Counted from the first letter of the stretch, positions 1 to 10,665 are shown. The stretch: DNA of 64,000 nt from Hippasteria phrygiana (GCA_037893225.1 JAZGUH010000056.1:620001-684000), one strand, 5' to 3'. Notes: a model not told the origin generated them from the sequence alone. Program-made: numbers and translations.

Positions 1-172
1 ACCTCTAAACTCGTGAAATTGAGAATGGTTTCAGTTCGTGAAAATGAAAATTACTCTGTTCTGTAAAATACGCGCGCGCCCTGGCACTCACGCGCTAGAG
101 AGTGTCAGTTCGTGGTGTTGGTGCTTTGGCACCAGCCCAATGGGTGAGCACTGCAGCTGGGCAAAAGGTAAT

Positions 173-1511
173 CTTGTTCCAAGACGTCCTTAGCGCGGTG
201 CGACGTACAGCGCGCACGGCAGCGCCCTCTAGCTAGCTACACATGTAGTCGTACTTCCCCAATACGTCCGAGGACAATGCTTTGTGTTTCCTATTGTTCC
301 TTTAATATAACCAACCCCCATAGACTAAGCACGTATCCTTACGTTCGAGGACCGATTTCAACAAAAGACTCTACGTTCGAGGACTGAAAGGTTTCTTTGT
401 GTTTCCTTTCTTCTCTTGTCCTCGGAGATATATACAGTGCACGTACACACACACACACACACAAGCAGTCATGTAAACGGGTGCAATCGTGGACCTCCCA
501 TTGTTCCTCTTTTGTTTATACTCTAACTTTTTCGGAAGGCCTCCCACTTGTTTTGTACACGATTTTCAATCGTGGACCTTGACACAATCGCAGACCCTAT
601 TGTCCTCTTTGTTAAAGGTCCACGGTCTGAATAGCTATACAAACGCACACACACGCCAAGGCCAAATCGCTAAGAACGTCTTGGGCATTTCGCAAGGGAG
701 CGCGCGCGACCTGCTTATGCATAATTTAACAGGCGGGTCAAACGAATAATCGCGCTTGCGCACTGGAGGAAACTCATGTTTAAGTAATAACTTACTAGTC
801 AGTTAACGTTCTGAGCAGAGTGATTCTGGACTGGCAAACAGGATTGAGAAATCTTCGGATTGTTCCAAAAATGTGATCTGGAATATCAGACGTTATCTCT
901 GCCAATTTCAGTCCCAGATGTTCAGCACGATGTAACTGATCAACGGCCAGAGCTTTCAATGGCACGACGACAATAATCAGCGCTTTCTCCTGTTTGCATT
1001 CGGTTACTTCGTTCATGGAGCTAGGTAGGAAACACCTCCATGCTTCGTTCAAGAAATCTAAGACCAATGGAGCAGCTTGAAAAATTACACTCTTGCCAAA
1101 TCCCGTTGGTAAATTAACAAACAAATCATGGCCACGTACAAATTGATGAATAGCACTGATCTGATGCTGTAAAATCGATCGCTTGGTCCACGCGGTCAGA
1201 ATTGTTTTCCAACAAACAACAAATGGCTTGGTACTGCGCTGCACGTTCATACGTACGTACACGTAAACCCGACGTGAGTACAGAAACTAGACTAGTGAGT
1301 GTTGGCTATTTACATGCGATTATGCAGCTACGTCACACGCGCATGCAAATGCCACACAGTTCTGCTCGCGATTTCGCGAGCAGAACTTGCGAAATTCCCA
1401 AGACGGTCTCAGCAATTTGGCCTTGGCGTGTGTGTGTGTGTGGCGAGAGGGCGCTGTCGGCCGGCCGTGCGCGCTATACGTCGCACTGCTAAGGACGTCT
1501 TGGAACCAAGA
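173..1511. mobile_element. Inverted-repeat DNA element carrying a RecQ-like helicase fragment
   Basis: About 58 bases at 173-230 are repeated in inverted orientation at 1446-1511. Both arms share TTCCAAGACGTCCTTAGC, a GTGCGACGTA block, GCGCGCAC and AGCGCCCTCT. This makes a ~1.34-kb terminal-inverted-repeat element. Its interior holds a minus-strand RecQ-like helicase fragment. I see no transposase and no clean target duplication. The same outer words (AGTCTTGGTTC / AAGACGTC) recur at about 25297-25314 and at the ends of the 40927-41149 element, so this is a dispersed family. The superfamily is unknown. Confidence 0.6.
795..1262 (-). pseudogene. RecQ-like DNA helicase N-terminal fragment
   Basis: A 155-codon open frame resembles the start of a superfamily 2 RecQ-type helicase core. 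It has a Q-motif-like stretch (LQHQISAIHQF, residues 31-41), a Walker A loop (LPTGFGKSV, residues 51-59, at about 1083-1112) and a motif Ia-like segment (PLKALAVDQL, residues 101-110). Motifs II (DEAH) to VI are absent, so it cannot be a working helicase. RecQ enzymes unwind DNA using ATP. Here the fragment sits between two inverted repeats, so it reads as cargo or a relic of a larger mobile element rather than a host gene. The assignment to RecQ rather than another SF2 helicase rests on the TGFGKS context. Confidence 0.6.
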
Positions 1512-2194
1512 CTAGGCAAAAGGGGGTGTATCAAATGGACCAGCTATCCTACCGAATTGCTTTTCTTTCTCAATTTTCTCCAGAACAATATTTGGGAATT
1601 CTTTTGCAGATTTTAGACAGTCAGCATGGCGGCCCACCCGTGGGCCATTGAAGCCTAGAGAAAAGCCAAAATTAAAACCATTTCTCAAAGTGCCCGCATC
1701 ATCATGATTGGGGTAAACTGTAAGCACATCTAACTTAATTGGTGTGGGGGCCAAGAAAAGTTGTAACATTAGGTTGCCCTAATGCGACCACTCTCTTTAC
1801 CATTGCTTTGCCAACCTCTGCTTGTGCTGGTTTTGCACTAGCTGCAGATGGGCGATTGTAGCCCTTCTTCACCATGTTTACCACCCCGGGACGAGAGAAA
1901 TTACTGCGGCATACGTGCACCCCATGACCTCCATGGAAACATTCACTGCACTTGTACTGGAATAGCCTGTTCTCGCTTGAAAAATGTTTTGTACGACTAA
2001 AAAATCGTATACAGCCGTGCGATTTCCTTACGAATTTTCCTGTTTCTCAGTCTTCTCTGGTTGTCTTCCATCTTGATGTGGACAACTTGAACATCATGTG
2101 GCGAATGATTTTCAGGCCGCCGAGGCCGCTTTTTATATGTTTGTTGGTGAGATCCGCCCAGGTAGGTTGGACGGCAGCAGCACCGCGCTCGCAT
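1512..2194 (-). pseudogene. DIRS-like retroelement relic (gag / pre-RT part)
   Basis: Minus-strand frames carry pieces typical of the region just upstream of the reverse transcriptase in DIRS-type tyrosine-recombinase retroelements: a YPNHDDA...GFNFGFSLGFNGPR segment, an FPNIVLEKIEKE segment and GRIAGPFDTPPF at the end, where RT motif 1 would follow. Upstream (about 1735-2194) are basic, RNA-binding-like stretches and a Cys/His-rich patch. The pieces are in different frames with stops between them and the RT is missing. The left edge abuts the TIR of the RecQ-carrying element and the right edge abuts half a MITE. Family assignment comes from remembered motif patterns and is moderately sure. 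Confidence 0.5.
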
Positions 2195-2216
2195 TAGCCT
2201 TTTAGAGGTATGGCGG
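2192..2216. repeat. Half copy of palindromic MITE J
   Basis: The 25 bases ATTAGCCTTTTAGAGGTATG plus GCGGAC are one arm of the palindromic MITE seen complete at 6683-6817 and 25366-25490. The second arm is missing here. Confidence 0.6.
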
Positions 2217-3047
2217 ACTGTTCAAATCCAGACACTCAATAAACTGTGCAAAGCAAATGGTACTATGCAGCTGCAAATTGCATTTTATGACTGAATTAAC
2301 TGGCATTCACCAAGTATAAAGGATTTTATCAAATTATTTTGATAACATTTCATATACCGGTACACGTATACAGTAATCACTGTGTACTATATTCACGGTA
2401 TGGTTTTGCTTCAGTGGTACATTCTGTGTATACGAGATAGCAGATCCAGGCTATTTATAGGAAGGCACTGTTCCAGAACCACCAAAACGACATCGTCATG
2501 TATTACTGAAAGCGCACTGGGCCTTACTGAATAGGCACAAGGCGTGACATTTTTAAGTGCTTACCTTATTTATAAAGGTCCGGGATTGGCCCCCTGCATT
2601 CTACAATTGCCTATAAAACAACATTCTTTGGCACAAAGCCACCTGCACACCATCACATTAAAACTTTCGCAATGTCAGAATTGCTTATAACAAACAATTG
2701 AAAAATAACACCTGATAATGAAATACCACCCATTGATAAAGAGGAATGCTCTTTCTGTAAGTTTGATCTAACGATGTCTTTTTATTTGCATGTATAATGT
2801 TTTAATCACTGCTTCGTATGTAAAACTTCACACAAAATAAGCCATCCAATTCATAAGTACCATCTTAGGTACTGCTAATCCACCATGCAATGCCTTACAA
2901 CTTGTGTGTTGCTGTTATTATTAATCACAACTTCATGTCTGTATATGTTTCTTTGATTATTTTATTTTATTTTATGTAAGTAGCACCAGGGAAGGACTCT
3001 TACCGGTACCAACGCGGTCGACGACATCACCACCGAAACTTGTTACC
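2217..3047. other. No gene seen
   Basis: AT-rich non-coding sequence. Both strands were read and no coding frame, RNA gene or clear repeat structure stood out. Confidence 0.5.
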
Positions 3048-3055
3048 AAGGTAGG

Positions 3056-3254
3056 TATACCCAGCACGATATGGGGCAGAGGGGTACCCCCCCCCCCCCC
3101 CCCCATTTTTGTCCCTATACCCCATACACTCTCCAGACTATTGTTACCTAACACATCCCCCCTAGACTTCTAAAAAGAATTCCTGAGATTCCGGGAACAC
3201 AATGACCAACACAAAAGAGGGGGGTTCGCTCTGCCCCATATCGTGCATCATATG
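3056..3254. mobile_element. hAT-type MITE, family GCACGATATGGGG, copy 1
   Basis: A 199-bp element flanked by a perfect 8-bp duplication AAGGTAGG (3048-3055 and 3255-3262). Its ends are inverted repeats around GCACGATATGGGGCAGAGG. An 18-C run follows the left end. An 8-bp duplication with short inverted ends points to the hAT superfamily. No coding capacity. Other copies: 3343-3553, 24676-24859, 24994-25252 and 38711-38908. Confidence 0.85.
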
Positions 3255-3342
3255 AAGGTAGGGGGAGCAATGCAATCTGTATTGCCACTAGTCTGGTTTC
3301 CAGACCTGGCAAACCTGACTATTCTCTGTTTCGTAGGCCCGG

Positions 3343-3553
3343 CATATGATGCACGATATGGGGCAGAGGAAACCTCTCCCCCCCCCCCCCCCCCCTCTTT
3401 TGTGTTGGTCATTGTGTTCCCGGAATCTCAGGAATTCTTTTCAGATCTCTAGGGGGGATGTGTTAGGTAACAATAGTCTGGAGAGTGTATAGGGTATAGG
3501 GACAAAAAGGCGAGGGGGGGGGACCTCTCTGCCCCCATATCGTGCTGGGTAGA
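3343..3553. mobile_element. hAT-type MITE, family GCACGATATGGGG, copy 2 (reverse)
   Basis: The same sequence as copy 1 in reverse orientation, only about 90 bp away, starting CATATGATGCACG and ending CGTGCTGGGTA. It has an 18-C run at 3378-3395. No clear target duplication is left. Copies 1 and 2 form a head-to-head pair that could fold into a long hairpin. Confidence 0.75.
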
Positions 3554-3589
3554 CTTTTATAATGAACCCAATACTTTTTGGCAATGGCA

Positions 3590-3665
3590 TAATCTTAATC
3601 CCCCTATCCCAACCCTTACCCTATAACCCCAACGCTAACCTGACCCTAATCCTCACCCTCACCCT
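3590..3665. repeat. Degenerate CCCTAA-like repeats
   Basis: C-strand telomere-like words (CCCTAT, CCCAACC, CCCTAA, ACCCTCACCCT) repeat irregularly over about 75 bases. Too degenerate to call an interstitial telomere with confidence. Confidence 0.3.
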
Positions 3666-5415
3666 ATGTTTCTTATTGTTTTGGTGCACGGGGACCTACT
3701 GAGTGTGGCAATATAACCAAGAAGTTGGATTTTCCAGGAGTCTGATATTCACACGACACCGGTCTGATGTTCAAGGAAGTCGGATATTTATATGACTCCG
3801 GTAGTCGCCCGTGTCCGCGTGCCCAAAAAGGAGGAATTCCTCATTTTCTGAAAATGACCGAAGTTTTTCGAACTCGTTTTTGGCAATATTTACATATTAT
3901 TGTTCAACAACAAAAATTGTCTGTCAGGCCCGTTATCGATCACGAAATTATATAGTCAATTATATCGAAGCTCAAAAATCATTGTCATGTTCATGATGTA
4001 TTTTGCTGACCGGATTTTGCAAAGGTATTTCTTTAATGTCGTCACTGAAGTCACTTGGACTGACATGCTTACATCATGATCCAATTTAAACCGTGGGGAC
4101 TACGTGACCTTATATTTATCAAAAGTCATCAGGGAATCTTCCGGTCAGTGAATCAGACTGTATTGTCAAACAAACACCAAACATAATTAACACAACAATG
4201 AATCCTGTTCTGTTCAGTTTTTACACAATCAAATTTCAAATTCACAGTCAAATTAAGTGAATTTTATAACACCACCTGGAGATTTAAGTGTGAATAGCGT
4301 TGCAATCTGGGTCGAAAATAATAAATAAAAAACATAACCGGAAAAAAGTACACAGAGTCATGCCGAGTCATTAATTTTTGCAACGTGTTTTCCGTTAATT
4401 TTGTGGACGGAATTGTTAACTGTTTAATATCGTGTGATCATTGTCAGGATACAGACAACCATAGAATATTAATTTGCTGTCAATTACTTACTAAACAATG
4501 GCGTTAATAGTTTGTATAGTTATTACCCATACTTACGGCCAAGATTGGATTTTTGACGCGTTGGTATGGAGGTTTAGAAGTAGACGTCTGCTTTTTTGCT
4601 ATGATAGCAGAAAAGAAAATCGAATGTTTTGTAAAATGCATTTTTCTAATTTTCTTCTTTTCTGCTGTAACAGAAAAGCAGATTAAACGTTTTGCTAAAA
4701 AGATTTTTTTCTTCTGCTTTTCCGCACTTGCTGCTGTTGTGGGATCGCCGCCCATGGTCACATGGTTGAAATACTATGATATCTGCCTTATTTCCTTACA
4801 AAATAAGAGGAAATATTTGGAAGAGTAGATCTATACGTTGTACGGAACGTACACTTTTAATAACGGTGTTTGTTGACTGTGCAAACACATTTAACAGTGC
4901 TCGACAAAATAAGGCTTAGTCGTGGTGAATTATTTTCAAGGTTTGACTTTCATCCACACATTCATAAACAATTTGATTCATTGTTTGCCCGAGAATATCT
5001 ATAGAGTAATTCCGTTCTAATATCCCAATCAGACGAACTTTATGCAATAATTCAAAAAGGAATGTTACCAATTGTTGTTGCAGATTCATAATATGTACAT
5101 GACTCGATTGATTTTGGTACTACATGTATAATGTGTATGCCTACCTGTATTTTCTTTTTCATCACAGAGTAATACAGGGAGGCCGTCAGTCATAAATTAT
5201 GTCGGGTAAGTTCTTGCATTCTCGATAAATTGATGATTATAATAGCGCAATGACCCTTCAAACAAACAAAGAACTGAATATCATCGCATGCCTACAACGC
5301 ATTCACTTGTTCGGGTCAAATTCAGTTTTAAGCACCCATGTGCAAAGTGCCGGAATTCGGTGTACAAACGGATGGCATATTGAGTATGTGTTGTTGGTTG
5401 GTGGGGCAAAAATAC
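3666..5415. other. No gene seen; one short hairpin
   Basis: Non-coding AT-rich sequence. Around 4600-4670 AGCAGAAAAGAAAAT is answered by ATTTTCTTCTTTTCTGCT, a small inverted repeat of the kind left by a MITE. A similar AGCAGA/TCTGCT pair continues to about 4735. Short open frames here have no recognisable protein features. Confidence 0.4.
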
Positions 5416-5423
5416 TTGGGAGG

Positions 5424-5480
5424 CAGTGTTGTAGTCGAGACCCGAAGTCCGAGACCGAGACCAAGACCGAGACCTGATGG

Positions 5481-5513
<33 letters not shown>

Positions 5514-6273
5514 TGGAAGACCGAGACCGAGACCTAATGGCCCGAGACCGAGACCGAGACCTCGAGACCTTGTATGTCATTTACATAATAAATGAATGCA
5601 AAAAGATCACAAATTTCCATATGCATTATATGTGCAAAGGAGTATACATTGACATCAAGAATTTATTGACATCAAGAATAAGGCTGCGGTTACACGGTTA
5701 ACTGACCATTTATCCAGTTACATGTTTACATTACATGTATATCGACATCTTGACTCGAAAAAACAATGTCCAGCTGTAGAAACGACCGCGATGGCTTTAC
5801 GCGGTATAGAGTACACGCCGCTGATCGTAATACATGTACACGTAGTTCGTGTATTAGAGCATGAATTAAGCTAATGCGCAACATGTACGTTTGCGCACGC
5901 GTACACGGCAAAGAAACGAGGTTTAACATGTTATGTACTGCACGTTTATAAATCTTTAGTCGAGTAGAGCGTACGTACTGTAATCGATTCTGTAAACAAG
6001 AAGTTGTCATATACTGCACAATTATACATCTCGAGTCGAGTCGAGTCGAGTCGAGTCGAGCGTGCTGTAATCGATTCTGCACATGTGCTGTTTGTATAAA
6101 ATATTGGTGGTCTCGATACCGAGACCAGCAAAATACCGAGACCACGGGGTACCGAGACCGAGACCGAGACCGAGACCACAGGGTACCGAGACCGAGACCG
6201 AGACCGAGACCAGGAAAAACTGGTCTCGAGACCGGTCTCGAGACCGAGACCGGTCTCGAGACCTACAACACTG
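5424..6273. mobile_element. 850-bp hAT-like element with GAGACC arrays
   Basis: Perfect 8-bp target duplication TTGGGAGG (5416-5423 and 6274-6281). Terminal inverted repeats are CAGTGTTGTAG / CTACAACACTG, the CAGxG start usual for hAT. Inside each end lies a hexamer array, GAGACC repeats at about 5438-5577 and again at 6112-6263. A (GTCGA)n run occurs at about 6030-6060. No transposase is visible in the middle. It landed in the end of an older TTAA-type element, whose terminal sequence (GGATTACCAATCGTGTACAC) continues at 6281. Confidence 0.85.
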
Positions 6274-6310
6274 TTGGGAGGATTACCAATCGTGTACACT
6301 ACCTATTATA
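6274..6310. repeat. End fragment of TTAA element C
   Basis: GGAGGATTACCAATCGTGTA followed by CACTACC matches the terminal repeat of family C (full copies at 7181-7630 and 56112-57009). Confidence 0.6.
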
Positions 6311-6682
6311 ACAATCATGACCTCGATTCGCACCACTGCAGAAGTATTGTGAACATCATCATAATAAAATTCGAATAAATTTGACACCGGCATCCTCATT
6401 ATGAAGGGTGCCAGTAAAATTTAATGAAAAAGTATTAGGGAAAACAGTCTTTTTTAACCCGATCAAAGCTCTGTCTTGACGTTTACTGTTCCGTAAAGTT
6501 GTTTGCTGTTTTTTTTGTAAATTCCGTCCAAAATTGAAAATTTCCAGTTGGTATACCTGTTTTCCCAATGACTTGTGCACAAAATCAAGCCGAGCCATGT
6601 CCATCCAAAAGTGGCCGGCTGCACATGCGTCGTACAGACGTATTTGAAATTTCGATTTGGCTGATTCCAACTGCGGATGCTA

Positions 6683-6817
6683 TTAGCCTTTTAGAGGTAT
6701 GGCGGACACAATAGGAGGACGCCATTTGATTTGGGTATACCTTTTGTATGGCACAAAAGGTATACCCAAATCAAATAGCGCCCTCCTATTGTGTCCGCCA
6801 TACCTCTAAAAGGCTAA
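6683..6817. mobile_element. Palindromic MITE J, copy 1
   Basis: A nearly perfect 135-bp palindrome. TTAGCCTTTTAGAGGTATGG starts it and its reverse complement ends it, with arms of about 60 bp around a short centre. As RNA it would make a long hairpin. A second copy is at 25366-25490 and a half copy at 2192-2216. Confidence 0.8.
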
Positions 6818-6829
6818 TTCCCTTGACAT

Positions 6830-7180
6830 ATCCATAAAGGAGTTGACGATGGAAAATTGAGCCTTTAAGATTATGGATTTGGGAAATATACGGTCATTTC
6901 TGTTATTTATTAAGTGAAAGCTAAGAAAGATCATTCAATTCAATTGAATTTTTGAAATAATAAATAAATTTAACTATTTTATATAAACTATAACTAAACT
7001 GTAATGGGCGGTGCATGAGTATTACACCGCCTCACATTAAGCGGGTTTTCTTCCCCGCTTTCCATTTTAATGTAATTACTAATTTAGCAGTGTTCTTTTG
7101 GTTTTTGTTTACGTGTGGTTTTCTGTATTGTTTTCACAAGATCTATCAAAGCGGGCTATATACTATATACTGGAACTTAA
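6830..7180. other. Non-coding; weak membrane-helix frame considered and rejected
   Basis: No supported gene. A short frame from 7015 encodes a hydrophobic stretch that could pass for a type II membrane anchor of the sialyltransferase downstream. Its only nearby GT donor is out of phase with the 7795 exon, so it is not annotated as coding. Confidence 0.35.
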
Positions 7181-7630
7181 GGGTAGTGTACACGATTGGT
7201 AATCCTCCAATTTTTGTTTACTAAATTGTTACGAAATACAATCATCCTTTGAAATGATGGCACCATGTGCTGTCGTTGTCAAGAAAAGTGGAAATTTATA
7301 TCGTTTTCCAACGATTTCCAGCTGGAAATCGTTGGAAAACTGCCCTGTAACCTTTTGTCAAGGCGCGCGTGGCTACCCGGACGAGTGGCGCGCCCTGGAC
7401 ATGCTGGCTTTCGGGGCGCGTCACGCGTCCAGGTAGCCACGCGCGCCGTGACTTAAAGGATCATCCGCCTGACAGTTGAAAACGAGCGCCGTTTTTCTCT
7501 TGTTTTTTTCGCCATCCAACAACGCAAAACTTTGTACAGGTCAGTGGAACGATATTTCCTATAAAATACTAACCCCCAAATCCACCCATTTCTTGAAAAT
7601 TGCAACAATGACCAATCATTTTACACTACC
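7181..7630. mobile_element. TTAA element family C, copy 1
   Basis: A 450-bp element with TTAA at both sides (7177-7180 and 7631-7634). Its inverted ends are GGTAGTGTACACGATTGGTA and its diverged complement ending TTACACTACC. TTAA duplication is typical of piggyBac and Kolobok elements. Non-autonomous. Related copies: 15271-15631, ~51275-51662 and 56112-57009. Confidence 0.75.
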
Positions 7631-7794
7631 TTAATCCTGCAGTGAAACCCTTTTTACAATTTTCTGAATTGTTATGTGCATTACGAGCTGGTTAAAGAAC
7701 ATGTATAGTATTGATTGTCGTTATACAAGGGATACCAATCATCAAACTGTGCTTGTAATTTTTGTTTTGACATGAATTGCTATTGCTTCTGCAG

Positions 7795-7926
7795 TTTATT
7801 TCAAGAGAAGTACACTTCGAATGCTACTGCTCGAGAAAAAACGAAGGATGTCAGATCCACACGTACACTCCGTCAGATCTTGCACACGCCATGGTCACTC
7901 AACCAACGTGAACTCACCACATTCAG
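7795..7926 (+). CDS. Alpha-2,8-sialyltransferase-like gene, internal exon (lumenal stem)
   Basis: First recognised exon of an ST8Sia-like gene. It is bounded by CTTCTGCAG acceptor and TTCAG|GTACTA donor, 132 nt, entering and leaving in phase 2. The translation holds a basic, soluble stem segment with an N-glycosylation sequon (SNAT), then TPWSLNQRELTTFR, resembling the W-x-x-N...L..F/L-R pattern just before the ST8Sia catalytic domain. The last codon (AG|G, Arg) is completed by the 10515 exon. ST8Sia enzymes are type II Golgi proteins that add alpha-2,8-linked sialic acid from CMP-sialic acid. The anchor exon upstream must end in phase 2 and was not found. The call depends on linkage and phase with the later exons. 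Confidence 0.7.
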
Positions 7927-8215
7927 GTACTAATAGTGTCTTGTTGGCAGGGGGACAATAGCTGAATCCTGTACGAGGGAGCTTAGGAGAGAAGAACAAA
8001 ATCTTGCAAAAAAAAGTCGGAAAAGTTGCAATCAATTTGTTTCAACGTACTTTTTGCCGTATTGGTTTATCGGGTGAATTCTTTTTGGAAGCTTGTACTA
8101 TGACATGAGCGCCATACTAAAATTCAAACTGGTTCCCGCCCACTTTTAAATTATATATTGAAGGGAAATGCCAACTTGCACATATCTCTAAATCTTGCAA
8201 GTTTGTGCGATGATT

Positions 8216-8290
8216 CGGTTCAGTTCAGTTCAGTTCAGTTCAGTTCAGTTCAGTTCAGTTCAGTTCAGTTCAGTTCAGTTCAGTTCAGTT
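8216..8290. repeat. (CAGTT)n microsatellite
   Basis: Fifteen uninterrupted CAGTT/TTCAG pentamers in the sialyltransferase intron. Confidence 0.95.
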
Positions 8291-9330
8291 AAATTCTTGT
8301 ATTTAGACGAAGCTGCGCGTTGATTGAAAAAAAATCGTTCAAAATTTCGGGTATTGAAAAACATAATGAGTGGTCACACTGCTGTCATACCAGGACAGAT
8401 TGCATTGGCTGATGCAGTCCTCTTATAGCAAGGAAAACTATTATTATAATTATGTTGATTTTTTTTAAAGGTTTTAAGGATACTGGCCACCCTATGTAAG
8501 GTAGCACTCGTCAGCCTGACTCGCTGATGATGTACCGTCATTTCCTCGCTATTCATGTGCAGCAACGATGTCTCATTTTCCTAATCCCCATCCCGGATAC
8601 GTTGATCAAAAGAAAACTGCCGTTTCGATAGAGATTCTTAGGTTCCTTTTGTTTTTTCTTTGGTTTATGCAAATGAGCCCTCAAGAGACCCAACACACTA
8701 CTGTTATCCGTGTAAACAAGGCGTTTAGGATAAGCAAGAAAAACGTACAAGCGCAAAAACTGATGACCTTCCGCTAACGAAACCTCTCTAAACAATGTCT
8801 TTGAGTATGACCACAATTAAATTAAAGCTAGTCCGAAATGTTAACTACATGGAATTTTTCCTTGTGCTTAATAGTAAGTCTGAGAAATTGGCTTTGGACC
8901 GCACATTGCTTCAGATGGAGCATATATGACCTCTTATGTAAATTATACACCCATCAATAACTCCCCGACAGACGCACGCCCCCCACCTCCAAACGCTGCG
9001 ACATTTCTTCTAAATGTTAATTTTTGAGTGCCCAAGCGGGGGGGGGGGGGGGGGGTAGCGCCTTTGGTCCTTTTGTGGGTAGTGGAAATAGAAATCGACC
9101 CTATACTTCTGTACAGGCGAATGGTGCCCTAGGGTCGTGCATTTGAGCCAAATTTTATGGAATCCGTGATGCCGGATTCTGCGCTAACGGCATGCAGTTC
9201 TGTGCTATTAAACTGAACTAGCAAAGAAATTCTTCGCCAACCTGTATAAGCACGGAATCCTTAGTTATACGGTGTAGCCTGAATTTCAGTCACTATGAAA
9301 TACGGGCTCATTTGTAGTTTTGCATATGCC
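8291..9330. other. Intron sequence, no gene seen
   Basis: Non-coding sequence between sialyltransferase exons. It contains an 18-G run at 9038-9055. No coding frame or RNA gene recognised. Confidence 0.5.
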
Positions 9331-9334
9331 CAAG

Positions 9335-10143
9335 CAGGGGCGGATCCAGGAATTTTTGCAGAGGGAGTTTCTGAAATTTGCCCAGAAAAGTGACTCCAAA
9401 AATGTTCCGCCTGCGAATTTTTTTTGACAAGCGGGGGGGGGGGGGGGGGGGGGGGGGGGGGTAGTCTATGGAATAGGCGCTCGCAACGCGACGAGCGTCT
9501 ATAATATGTGTGCAGATCTGGCGATTAATTATGCAAGACATCCGCCTCTTGACCTCTAGATTTTGACCAATCAGCCTGCTCGTTTTTTGGACCTTCGGGA
9601 AACCGCTGTTCAAGACGCGCACTGCTACCCGGCCGCGTAATGCGCCCCAGATATGAATGTAAACATTTCTGCGCCGCACGGAATCATGTTGCTGTTGTAC
9701 TGTGCGCGTGCGTAGTATAGTACTGCGTACCGCGTGCCATCATCGCATGCTACACATACGCGCCGTGATGAATTCAGAGAAACGGGGTCAGCTGACACCC
9801 ACCAACCAATCAGTACCTTTGTCTACATTTCTGATCGAAATGACGTCACAAGTTTGCAAAGTCCACTCCGATTGGCTGGCGCGCGGGGTCGCATAAATTA
9901 GCATGTCCGCATATATCAGACGTTGATATGCAATGCAATGCATGCAACGTCTGATACTCAGTCTAGGGGGGGGGGGGGGGCTGATCCGTTGGTGGCGCCA
10001 TTTAACCTCTTTGTTTTGTTCTCACCCATAGGCAAAATAAGACCTGTATTTGCAATGCGTATGCCCCTACAAGCAAACAAAATTAAAAAAACCAGCAGGG
10101 GGTGGGGTGGTTTCGACCCCCAACCCCCCTGGATCCGCGCCTG
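9335..10143. mobile_element. hAT-like element with G-homopolymer tracts
   Basis: The ends are inverted repeats CAGGGGCGGATCCAGG (9335) and CCTGGATCCGCGCCTG (to 10143), matching over 15 of 16 bases and beginning CAG as hAT ends do. The flanks TGCCCAAG and CCAAGTGA suggest but do not prove an 8-bp duplication. Inside are a 29-G run (9433-9461) and a 15-G run (9966-9980). The interior may be a compound of more than one insertion. No transposase seen. Confidence 0.55.
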
Positions 10144-10240
10144 CCAAGTGAAGATAGTTAGGAGAGTGGCCGGTCACATGAGCGGGTTTATCCAATAATA
10201 GGGAAAAGGAGTCCGATTTTCATAGGAGTCGGATTTTCAT
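10144..10240. repeat. Dispersed repeat L, copy 1
   Basis: CCAAGTGAAGATAGTTAGG, GAGAGTGGCCGGTCAC, CCAATAATAGGGAAAAGGAG and the following GTCGGATTTTCAT are found reversed at 36512-36606. The shared family is otherwise unknown. Confidence 0.6.
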
Positions 10241-10514
10241 ATAACAACGGGCTGTAGCTGTAGAATTCCATGCTAATCTGTGAAACACGCTAATTCAGCG
10301 CAAAATGTTCTGCTGAAGCGATTTTTCGCTACCCGTTATGGATTTCGTGAAATTGGGCCCTGTTCACTTTTAACGTAACAATCCACACATCGGGGATAGG
10401 CAGCAAGGAGGATGGACGGGGAAAACTAATGTAAGCGCATTATAATGAATGGGAATAAAAAAAGCCTTGCTTTTGACATTGTGACTTTATATACTTGTTT
10501 CTGAAAAACTACAG

Positions 10515-10665
10515 GCAGAGCATCTTGCTTGCACTGAAAAACCAGAGTAAGGCACATCACTTCTACCTGACAAAGGCAACCACTGCGGTTGGAAACTCTC
10601 TCCCATTCTATCTGGCCGGTCGCAACCAGCAAGTATCAACATCGCTGTGGGAAAGTCTGCCAGAG
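10515..10665 (+). CDS. Alpha-2,8-sialyltransferase-like gene, exon preceding motif L
   Basis: Bounded by AACTACAG acceptor and CAGAG|GTAATG donor, 151 nt, entering in phase 2 and leaving in phase 0. The translation runs QSILLALKNQSKAHHFYLTK and then TTAVGNSLPFYL...STSLWESLPE. This matches the ST8Sia pattern upstream of sialylmotif L (HF.LT..NT..G..L.Y, then a ...LPE/P turn). A sequon (NQS) is present. It joins in frame to the 7795 exon on the left (codon AG|G) and to the 13799 exon on the right, about 3.1 kb away. I have high trust in the join because both phases and both splice sites agree. Confidence 0.8.

Noticed and set aside
3590..3665. Interstitial telomere
   Set aside because: Only scattered CCCTAA-like words, no run of perfect hexamers.
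5281..5595. SRSRSR or RPRPRP proteins suggestive of SR-type splicing factors
   Set aside because: Translations of the GAGACC hexamer array of the hAT-like element.
7015..7224. Short frame with a 20-residue hydrophobic stretch as the sialyltransferase anchor exon
   Set aside because: The only usable GT (7183) leaves phase 0, whereas the 7795 exon needs phase 2, and the frame runs into the family C element.
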